Source: Oceanospirillaceae bacterium (lineage in GTDB: Bacteria; Pseudomonadota; Gammaproteobacteria; Pseudomonadales; Balneatricaceae). Taken from it: a stretch of 36,934 nucleotides of DNA. Positions 8,369-14,415 of the stretch are shown here, piece after piece; within the stretch, counting starts at the first letter, position 1, and every line of letters starts with the position of its first letter. The notes below the pieces were generated by a model, which had not been told where the DNA came from, did not search any database, and saw only the letters and a list, made by a program, of their open reading frames with translations. The translations under genes were made by a program, and so were the position numbers. Where the stretch lies: the NCBI GenBank assembly GCA_003523085.1, contig DPHD01000021.1, forward strand, positions 67,066 through 103,999. The letters run 5' to 3'.

Positions 8369-8932
8369 TTATGGCTTGTCAAACTCTCGGCAAATCAATT
8401 GCCACTCTTGGCTTTTCAACGGCTCCTTAGTGAGTTCGCAAAAAGAGTATTCTGGCGTTTTAGTGACGTGGAAACGGCACCCACTACACACCCCAAACGC
8501 CCGATTTGCATGATGTTTTTGGACTCCGCTGAGCAATTTCGTTAAGGTTTGATCAATGGCCTCAATCTCTTCGGGAACCAGCCCTTTAAGGTAGTTAGAT
8601 AACATCACCGAAGGCTCTATTTTAGACACCAAATCCACGCCCGAAGGGCTTAGTTTTAGGTGTTGTATACGCCCATCATCAAGGTCTTTGTGTTTTTCAA
8701 CATAGCCTTTCTTATGCAATTCTGTAATGCTTTTTGACACCGTGCCTTTAGTGAGGCGCAGGTACTCCGCCACGGTTAACGGCGTATCGGAAAAGCGATT
8801 ACACTGATTCAAATACACCAGCACATCTATTTGTACCGGTTGCAAGTTCAATTGGTACGCCTGCTGTCGCGCTTCACTAGCCAGCAAATTAGCCAGTCGT
8901 TCTATCAAATTTTGAGTCATTGAGTAATTCAT
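8369..8932 (-). CDS. MarR family regulator with four-cysteine C-terminal extension
   Basis: Residues up to about 140 of this 187-residue protein form a MarR-type winged helix: TVAEYLRLTKGTVSKSITELHKKGYVEK is recognition helix region and DLDDGRIQHLKLSPSG is the wing. After the last dimerisation helix comes an unusual tail with Cys149, Cys152, Cys165 and Cys181 (spacing C-x2-C-x12-C-x15-C) starting VCSGCRFH; this could bind a metal or Fe-S cluster or act as a thiol switch. It is divergent from a histidine-rich exported protein and a thioredoxin-fold protein, and two near-identical inverted repeats lie between them, so it probably represses itself and that pair. Neither ATG (8932 or 8920) has a good ribosome site; the first is listed. 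The ligand is unknown. Confidence 0.85.
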   Translation of the reverse strand: MNYSMTQNLIERLANLLASEARQQAYQLNLQPVQIDVLVYLNQCNRFSDTPLTVAEYLRLTKGTVSKSITELHKKGYVEKHKDLDDGRIQHLKLSPSGVDLVSKIEPSVMLSNYLKGLVPEEIEAIDQTLTKLLSGVQKHHANRAFGVCSGCRFHVTKTPEYSFCELTKEPLKSQEWQLICREFDKP

Positions 8933-8935
8933 TTA

Positions 8936-8950
8936 GTTTTTACTAAAAAC
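8936..8950. promoter_or_regulatory. MarR operator candidate 1, GTTTTTACTAAAAAC
   Basis: A 15-bp inverted repeat, symmetric apart from its central base, lies 4 bp upstream of the MarR-type ATG. A second copy with 13 of 15 identical bases is at 8990-9004. The position suggests autorepression. Confidence 0.6.
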
Positions 8951-8982
8951 CTTATTGGCAAAAGAAACATCCCAACCTATGC

Positions 8983-9011
8983 TTGGATTGTTTCCACTAA
9001 AAACATTATAT
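8983..9011 (+). promoter_or_regulatory. Promoter of the exported-protein gene with embedded operator 2
   Basis: TTGGAT (8983-8988) and TTATAT (9006-9011) are 17 bp apart; an overlapping TATATA is an alternative -10. The spacer contains GTTTCCACTAAAAAC (8990-9004), nearly identical to the repeat beside the MarR-type start codon. A regulator bound there would block RNA polymerase. Confidence 0.55.
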
Positions 9012-9023
9012 AGAGAGATCACT

Positions 9024-9782
9024 ATGAAAGCTATTTCATTGGTTAAATCACCCGCCTCCAAACTGTCTATTGTTGGCTTATTACTCACCCCTTTGGCCGC
9101 CTGCGCGGCCGATCACACCCATGGCATTCAAGCGCCAGCGGGGGATGTTAAAGCCGCCTTTGACATTGTTCATACCAAAATCACGACCGCAGGTAACGTG
9201 GCTACCTTTCATATTGCCGTGGATGGTACACCTGGCAGTAGCACCCCCACAGCCCATGGCAAACTCGAAGGTGCGGATGCTTTTGTGTATGTTTGGCCCA
9301 CCACCATTGACCCGTCAGTTGTAGGGTTTGGCGCAGGATCGGGCATTTTGGCCTTGGCAGCAGCTAACCACCCAGATTTTGACGACACACCATTATACGA
9401 CGAAAATGGCGATCAAAACTTGAACAACGATGGCGGTCACTGGCATAGCCACTGGGTCGTACTGAGCCCCAACGAAGCTTGCGGCGAAGGTGCATTAAGT
9501 GTGGTGGATATTCCGGAAGGTACCAACCCGCCCTTGCCTGCAACCTGGCCTGGCTTGCCTATGTTGCTAGATAGCCCTCGCTGGCAGCCTGTGTTTGACA
9601 AGGACTCCGTCAATATCAAGGTGCCTTTTGCCGACATTAGCACTGTTAATCAGGCTAATTATGACGGTGTCACCGCCGGTCTGCGTGTATCAAAGAACTT
9701 ACATGCTCCCCTGTTTTGTGTGGTTAACGTATTCGACGTTGCTTCTGGCGATTTAAGTTTACCCGGTAAAGTAAGCCACTAG
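9024..9782 (+). CDS. Histidine-rich exported protein of unknown function, probable lipoprotein
   Basis: I do not recognise a named family. The 252-residue protein begins with a signal peptide (basic start, hydrophobic core LSIVGLLLTPLAAC); L-A-A-C at 24-27 is a lipobox, making Cys27 the likely lipid anchor, though cleavage by signal peptidase I nearby is possible. The mature part starts with a His-x-His pair (His31, His33), and a second cluster HWHSHW (His139, 141, 143) follows an acidic stretch DENGDQNLNND that resembles a calcium-binding loop. Cys153 and Cys232 could form a disulfide. These features suggest metal binding in the periplasm. The ATG at 9024 has AGAGAG upstream; an in-frame upstream ATG would bury the signal peptide. 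It is followed by a redoxin gene. Confidence 0.75.
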   Translation: MKAISLVKSPASKLSIVGLLLTPLAACAADHTHGIQAPAGDVKAAFDIVHTKITTAGNVATFHIAVDGTPGSSTPTAHGKLEGADAFVYVWPTTIDPSVVGFGAGSGILALAAANHPDFDDTPLYDENGDQNLNNDGGHWHSHWVVLSPNEACGEGALSVVDIPEGTNPPLPATWPGLPMLLDSPRWQPVFDKDSVNIKVPFADISTVNQANYDGVTAGLRVSKNLHAPLFCVVNVFDVASGDLSLPGKVSH

Positions 9783-9805
9783 AGCAATTATTAATAAACC
9801 AGGAG

Positions 9806-9825
9806 AATGCGGCGCAAGCCGCATT
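9806..9825 (+). other. Intercistronic stem-loop with GCAA tetraloop
   Basis: AATGCGGC (9806-9813) pairs with GCCGCATT (9818-9825) around a GCAA loop of the stable GNRA type. There is no T tract, so it is more likely an mRNA-stabilising element between the two genes than a terminator. It leaves the strong AAGGAG of the next gene free. Confidence 0.5.
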
Positions 9826-9844
9826 TAACGCATAAGGAGCCCCC

Positions 9845-10402
9845 ATGAGCAGCCCACAAAAGCAAACAAGCGGTATTGATATTGTAGCCAGTCAATGGCT
9901 AAACAGCGACCTCCCCATTTCAATTGACAATCTGCGTGGCCAAGTGGTGGTTATTGTGGCCTTCCAAATGTTGTGTCCAGGGTGTGTTTCCCACTGTTTA
10001 CCACAAGCTTCAAAAATCCATCAATTGTATGGTGGACAAGGCGTGCAGGTGATTGGTTTACACAGCGTATTTGAACACCATGAGGCGATGTCAGCCGTAT
10101 CATTGCAGGCTTTCTTACATGAATACCAAATTCAATTTCCCGTGGCCATCGACCAAGCGTCAAAAACCGGCCCGATCCCGTTAACCATGGCGAACTTGCA
10201 TCTACAAGGCACTCCCACAACCATCGTTATTGACGCCGAGGGAGTGGTGAGGCTCAAGCATTTCGGCCAAGTGCCTGATTTAGTTTTGGGTGAAATGTTG
10301 GGCCAATTACGCCAGCCTATTTCGCCCCCCAAAGCTGCAATCTCAGCACAGGAGCAGACAGCCACCGCGGGGCAATGTGATGACGGTGTCTGCAGCCTAT
10401 GA
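9845..10402 (+). CDS. Thioredoxin-fold redoxin (TlpA/AhpC-like) with extra C-terminal cysteines
   Basis: This 185-residue protein has a thioredoxin fold: the strand VVVIVAFQML leads into the active-site motif CPGC (Cys44, Cys47), with another Cys51 shortly after, and a cis-proline motif GTPTTIVID follows. It resembles the redoxin/TlpA-like group. No signal peptide is seen, so it is probably cytosolic even though many TlpA relatives are exported. The last ten residues carry a second pair, Cys178 and Cys183 (QCDDGVCSL), which may relay electrons or bind metal. A strong AAGGAG lies just before the ATG. It is 62 bp after the histidine-rich protein and very likely co-transcribed, with a clear terminator downstream. 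The substrate is unknown. Confidence 0.82.
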   Translation: MSSPQKQTSGIDIVASQWLNSDLPISIDNLRGQVVVIVAFQMLCPGCVSHCLPQASKIHQLYGGQGVQVIGLHSVFEHHEAMSAVSLQAFLHEYQIQFPVAIDQASKTGPIPLTMANLHLQGTPTTIVIDAEGVVRLKHFGQVPDLVLGEMLGQLRQPISPPKAAISAQEQTATAGQCDDGVCSL

Positions 10403-10423
10403 TGCTAGATTTATTAATTGGCT

Positions 10424-10470
10424 GGGCCCAGTAAAGGGCCCTTCTAAAGCTGCTAAAGGCAGCTTTTTTT
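10424..10470 (+). terminator. Tandem hairpins and rho-independent terminator after the redoxin gene
   Basis: A GGGCCC-AGTAAA-GGGCCC hairpin (10424-10441) is followed by AAAGCTGC (10446-10453) paired with GCAGCTTT (10459-10466) and a run of seven T (10464-10470). The second element is a standard terminator, ending the exported-protein/redoxin transcript about 65 bp after the stop. Confidence 0.85.
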
Positions 10471-10534
10471 ATGCCTATACCAATGCTAACTTAGCTGTTA
10501 AGCCTAATCCCGTGGCGACGATTGCAATTACACA

Positions 10535-10561
10535 TTGACCAGCGCTAGAATTTGCTATAAT
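10535..10561 (+). promoter_or_regulatory. Predicted promoter of the MFS-repeat gene
   Basis: TTGACC (10535-10540) and a perfect TATAAT (10556-10561) are 15 bp apart, slightly short of the optimum. They lie about 60 bp before the MFS start codon and after the preceding terminator. Confidence 0.55.
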
Positions 10562-10620
10562 TTGCGCCTAAATCAGTCAATCACTGCGAAGCCACCCACA
10601 AGCTTAGAGTTAACCCTACT

Positions 10621-12771
10621 ATGCGCGCACTGAATCAATTTTTGCCCCTCTACCTAAGCTGTACGCTACTACTTATGGGTAACGGCTTATTGTTCATCAT
10701 TATCCCTATGAGCATGCGCTTGGACGGGCAAGATACCGATGCCATTGGTTTAGTCATGTCATTGTATTTTGTGGGCATGCTGTTGGGTTCTTTGTACGGC
10801 CGCCACTTAATTAGCCGCGTGGGGCATATCCGTATTTTTGCCGCCTGCGCGTCTGTCGCCACCATGTGTGCTTTACTCCATAGCATCTGGTCTGTACCCC
10901 TAGTATGGGGCGTGCTACGGGTACTTATCGGCTTTACCAACGCCACCTTTTTTATGACCATGGAAACCTGGCTGAGCGAAAGCTCGACCAGCGAAAATCG
11001 GGCCACCGTATTCGGTAGTTACCAGTTCGTGACTTATTTTGGTTTGGCTTTAGGCCAGCTCATGCTCAATTTTGCCGAGCCCCAAGACCCCATCCTTTAC
11101 ATTTACGTGGCCATGTTATTTTGCCTGTGTATGATCCCAGTGCTCATGAGCCGCTCCGGTGGGCCGCGTATTAATGAACCCGAGTCGATGCCGCTAAAGA
11201 CGCTGTACCACACCTCGCCACTAGGTGTGGTGGGCATTATGATCTCCGGCATTTGTTTAGGCGCCTTTTACAACATGAGCAGCGTATATGGCGCCGATGT
11301 TGGCATGGATAAAAGCCAAATTGCCACCTTTATGAGTGCCACCATGGTGGGTGGTTTCTTATTACAATTCCCCATTGGCAAATTAGCTGACACCTTTGAC
11401 CGACGTACGGTGTTAGTGATGACCTTATTGGTGGCCTGTTTAGCGGCCATGATTTTGCCCATTATGGCCAATCAAGGTGAGATGCTCATCACCATTGTTT
11501 GTGCCGTCATTTTAAGTGGCGCGTTAGCCTGTGTTTACCCTATCGCTTTGGCCGATGCGTTTGACCGCCTCAAACCCACAGAAATGGTAGCCGCCAGTGG
11601 CAAACTCATACTCGCCTATGCCGCCGGTGGCGCTATCGGCCCTTACACTGCCTCTTTGGTGATGAAGCAAATGGGCGCCGAAGCCTTGTTTGGTTACCTT
11701 ATAGTCGCAAGCTTAGTGTTAGTGGCGTTTGTTATGTACCGCATGAGCATCCGTTCCGCCGTGCCCGACGCCTTACAAGAAGCCTTTGTGGTACAAGGCA
11801 TGACACCCATGGCCACCGAGCTTGACCCCCGTACCGAATACAACAGCCTTGATGAAACCGGCATCGCCGCCGAAACCGTATTGCTGCTAGCCGAGGAAAA
11901 CCCAGACGATGTGGTGGAGATTGCCATCAGTGTGGCACTTAACCAACCTGAAGAAGCTGTTAACATCGCTCAGGCCACCGCCTATCACTACCCTGACTGC
12001 GCCGAAGCATTGGCCATTGCCCTAGCCGATGAGTTACCACACGATAAGCTAGACATCATCACCAGTGTTGCAGGCTCAGCGCCACAATCCGGTGCTGCCT
12101 TAGCGCGTTACATGTGTGACCTCATCAAGCAACAAAAGTTAGAACCCCAAGCAAGCTTTAAAGCCCTAAGCCGCCTGACCAGTAAATTGTTGGACGAAGC
12201 ACCATTACAAGCCGCAGAAATTGCCGCTATTGTGAGCCAAGAGATTGCCGATGACATGCCTGAGTTAGTGGCAGAAATTGCGGTGTTAGCTGCGGAAGCG
12301 GCTCCAGACCAACGTATCGAAGTGGCTGCGGCCATTATCCAAGAAGTGCCTGAGGCCAGTGTAGAAGTCGCCGCCGGTGTCGCCGAAACCATTGCCGCCA
12401 GCCCAGACGATGAATTGCATTCATTTTTGGCCGGTGAGGACGATGAGGATTATGTCGGTGAAGGCGCAGAGTTGGCCATAGCGGTGGCACTTGAAGCACC
12501 AGATCAAGCCCTACTAGAGATTGCCACGGCAGTGGCCGAAGCCTTGCCAGAAGATGCCGCTCAAGTGGCTGAATCCATGGCCCAAACTGACCCAGAGCAG
12601 GCTTCAGACATTGTTGACAGCATTAGTGAAGCGGTACCAGAAATGGCCGATGACGTCATGTACGCTGTAGCTAGCTCGCTACCCGAACAGGCCGAAGAGT
12701 TGTTGCAGGAAGTATTGCTAGATGCCGAGTCTAACGAGTCGGCCACACTTGAAGCAGAGCCTTTGCAATAG
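10621..12771 (+). CDS. MFS transporter (YcaD-like) with long C-terminal repeat domain
   Basis: About residues 1-385 of this 716-residue protein form a 12-helix major facilitator transporter of the YcaD type, starting FLPLYLSCTLLLMGNGLL and with the MFS loop motif GKLADTFDRRTVL between the two halves. The substrate is unknown. After a linker, residues 428 to about 702 hold an acidic, alanine-rich region built from units of about 15 residues, each beginning with Pro and usually Glu or Asp, such as PDDVVEIAISVALNQ and PEQASDIVDSISEAV. Both ends of an MFS protein face the cytoplasm, so this domain should be cytosolic and helical. MFS proteins are normally about 400 residues. The frame is intact with no sign of a join artefact. 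Its last 41 bp overlap mutT on the other strand. Confidence 0.85.
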   Translation: MRALNQFLPLYLSCTLLLMGNGLLFIIIPMSMRLDGQDTDAIGLVMSLYFVGMLLGSLYGRHLISRVGHIRIFAACASVATMCALLHSIWSVPLVWGVLRVLIGFTNATFFMTMETWLSESSTSENRATVFGSYQFVTYFGLALGQLMLNFAEPQDPILYIYVAMLFCLCMIPVLMSRSGGPRINEPESMPLKTLYHTSPLGVVGIMISGICLGAFYNMSSVYGADVGMDKSQIATFMSATMVGGFLLQFPIGKLADTFDRRTVLVMTLLVACLAAMILPIMANQGEMLITIVCAVILSGALACVYPIALADAFDRLKPTEMVAASGKLILAYAAGGAIGPYTASLVMKQMGAEALFGYLIVASLVLVAFVMYRMSIRSAVPDALQEAFVVQGMTPMATELDPRTEYNSLDETGIAAETVLLLAEENPDDVVEIAISVALNQPEEAVNIAQATAYHYPDCAEALAIALADELPHDKLDIITSVAGSAPQSGAALARYMCDLIKQQKLEPQASFKALSRLTSKLLDEAPLQAAEIAAIVSQEIADDMPELVAEIAVLAAEAAPDQRIEVAAAIIQEVPEASVEVAAGVAETIAASPDDELHSFLAGEDDEDYVGEGAELAIAVALEAPDQALLEIATAVAEALPEDAAQVAESMAQTDPEQASDIVDSISEAVPEMADDVMYAVASSLPEQAEELLQEVLLDAESNESATLEAEPLQ
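11902..12726 (+). repeat. Region coding for Pro-anchored 15-residue repeats
   Basis: Residues 428-702 of the MFS-repeat protein contain at least twelve units that fit P-[ED]-x-A-x-x-[IV]-A-x-x-[VA]-A-x-x-x. Most are exactly 15 residues; a few carry insertions, including an acidic one near GEDDEDYVGEG. The units differ clearly from each other, so this is an old protein repeat rather than a recent DNA duplication. One helix per unit, as in a short solenoid, would fit. Confidence 0.75.
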
Positions 12772-13138
12772 GCTGGTTAGCCTCAGGTATGGCGAGTTGA
12801 GCTAAGGTGCTGGCATTCACCCACAAAGTGGGCTGACCTTCTAAGCCCTTTGCAGTGCCCGTGAAGCCTTTGACTAGGTAGAAATACAAAGCCACATGTT
12901 TGTCGCTGTAGTTATGATGCACAGCCTGAAAAAGCTCACAGGCCTGCTCGTCGATGTGCAGGTCAACCTCTTCTTTGAGTTCCCGACTTAAGGCTTGAAA
13001 ATGGCTTTCGCCGGCTTCAATTTTGCCGCCGGGGAACTCCCACTTACCACCTTGGTGCTGCCAATGGGCACGCTGTGCCATCAAAATACGCTGCTCAGGA
13101 TCAACCACGATAGCAGCCACAACTTCAACTCGTTTCAT
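12731..13138 (-). CDS. mutT: MutT, 8-oxo-dGTP diphosphatase (Nudix hydrolase)
   Basis: The 135-residue protein is a Nudix hydrolase that removes oxidised 8-oxo-dGTP from the nucleotide pool. It begins KRVEVVAAIVVDPEQRILMAQR and carries WEFPGGKIEAGE followed by SRELKEEVDL, the Nudix box. The box is complete except that the usual glycine after the Glu-Glu pair is Asp. The ATG at 13138 is chosen: it lies 16 bp after the argJ stop with a G-rich element upstream, whereas the longer reading overlaps argJ. The order secA-argJ-mutT is familiar from pseudomonads, and mutT follows secA in E. coli. Its 3' end runs 41 bp into the convergent MFS gene. Confidence 0.9.
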   Translation of the reverse strand: MKRVEVVAAIVVDPEQRILMAQRAHWQHQGGKWEFPGGKIEAGESHFQALSRELKEEVDLHIDEQACELFQAVHHNYSDKHVALYFYLVKGFTGTAKGLEGQPTLWVNASTLAQLAIPEANQPIAKALLQVWPTR

Positions 13139-13154
13139 GACCCCAATAGCCACA

Positions 13155-14369
13155 TCAGCTGCGGTAATCGGCATTGATTTTGATGTAGTCGTAAGACAGA
13201 TCGGTGGTCCAAACGATTTCTTTTGCAGTGCCTCGGTTCAGGTCCACGGCAATGGTAATTTCTTCCTCATCCATGACCCGCTGGCCCGCTGCTTCGGTGT
13301 AGCTTTGCGCTCGTCCGCCCTGCTCCACCAACAAGGTGTCACCCAAATGAATGGTCAAGGTGTTCACATCCAGATCCGGCACCCCAGCATAGCCTACGGC
13401 GGCCAAAATACGGCCCCAGTTAGCGTCACTAGCAAACATAGCGGTCTTTGTAAGCGGTGAATGAGCGATGGCGTAGGCGACTTGTAAACATTCTTCTGCA
13501 TTGGCACCGCCGGCCACTTCTACACTAATAAATTTGGTTGCACCTTCACCGTCACGCACTATGGCATGGGCTAGTTGCTGCATTAACTTAACCAGTGCCA
13601 CGCTGAATTTTTGTTTTAATTCGGCATCGTCATCTAGTGACAGGTCACTAACGCCCGTAGCCATTAAAATGCAGGAATCATTGGTCGACATATCACCGTC
13701 TACGGTGATGCGGTTAAAGCTATGATTAACACTTTGGTCCAAAAGCTCTTGTATCAGCGCCGGTGAACAGGTCGCGTCGGTAGCAACAAAGGCCAGCATG
13801 GTCGCCATATTAGGGCGAATCATGCCAGATCCTTTGGAAATGCCGCTGAGGCTAATGGTCTGGCCTTGGTGCTGAATTTGTACACTGGCACCCTTAGGGC
13901 AGGTGTCGGTGGTGAGGATACCCCAAGCGGCATCCTGCCAGCCGTTTGAATCCAGTGCACTGACTGCTTCAGGCAAGTGTTTGATGATCTTTTCTACGGG
14001 TAATTTCTCACCAATAACACCGGTGGAAAAAGGCAGTACTTGGCTACTTGATAGACCTAATTCTTGTGCTAACGCAACACACGTCGCTAACGCATCAGCA
14101 TCGCCTGCTACGCCTGTACCGGCATTGGCATTACCTGTATTAACCACTAAAGCTAAGGGCTGATCCGCAGCCAAATGGCGGCGGCAAAGGTGTACCGGCG
14201 CCGCACAAAACGCATTGGCTGTGAATACACCTGCCATGGTTGTACCCGCTTGGGCCTGAATAACCACCAAATCTTTACGATCTAGTGTCTTAATGCCCGC
14301 CTGCGCAGTACCTAAACACAGACCTGCGATGGGGTGATACTGCACTTCAATTGTGGGTCCAACTGCCAT
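13155..14369 (-). CDS. argJ: Bifunctional glutamate N-acetyltransferase / ornithine acetyltransferase
   Basis: ArgJ recycles the acetyl group from N-acetylornithine to glutamate in arginine synthesis and, in bifunctional forms, also uses acetyl-CoA. The 404-residue precursor cleaves itself into two chains at the motif KGSGMIRPNMATMLAF; cleavage falls between Ala189 and Thr190, and Thr190 becomes the nucleophile. Other family blocks are VVNTGNANAGTG, STGVIGEKLP and MFASDANWGRILAAVGY. Whether it is mono- or bifunctional cannot be told from sequence alone. A strong AAAGGA is 7 nt before the ATG. It follows secA by 46 bp without a terminator and is followed by mutT, so all three are probably co-transcribed. 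Confidence 0.96.
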   Translation of the reverse strand: MAVGPTIEVQYHPIAGLCLGTAQAGIKTLDRKDLVVIQAQAGTTMAGVFTANAFCAAPVHLCRRHLAADQPLALVVNTGNANAGTGVAGDADALATCVALAQELGLSSSQVLPFSTGVIGEKLPVEKIIKHLPEAVSALDSNGWQDAAWGILTTDTCPKGASVQIQHQGQTISLSGISKGSGMIRPNMATMLAFVATDATCSPALIQELLDQSVNHSFNRITVDGDMSTNDSCILMATGVSDLSLDDDAELKQKFSVALVKLMQQLAHAIVRDGEGATKFISVEVAGGANAEECLQVAYAIAHSPLTKTAMFASDANWGRILAAVGYAGVPDLDVNTLTIHLGDTLLVEQGGRAQSYTEAAGQRVMDEEEITIAVDLNRGTAKEIVWTTDLSYDYIKINADYRS

Positions 14370-14415
14370 GTTTGTTTCCTTTCTAGCTTGGCACTTACTG
14401 CGTAGTTTGTTGTCA

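Noticed and set aside
11902..12726. Recent tandem DNA duplication in the MFS tail
   Set aside because: The protein units share a pattern but differ at most positions, and no long identical DNA repeats are visible, so the array is old.
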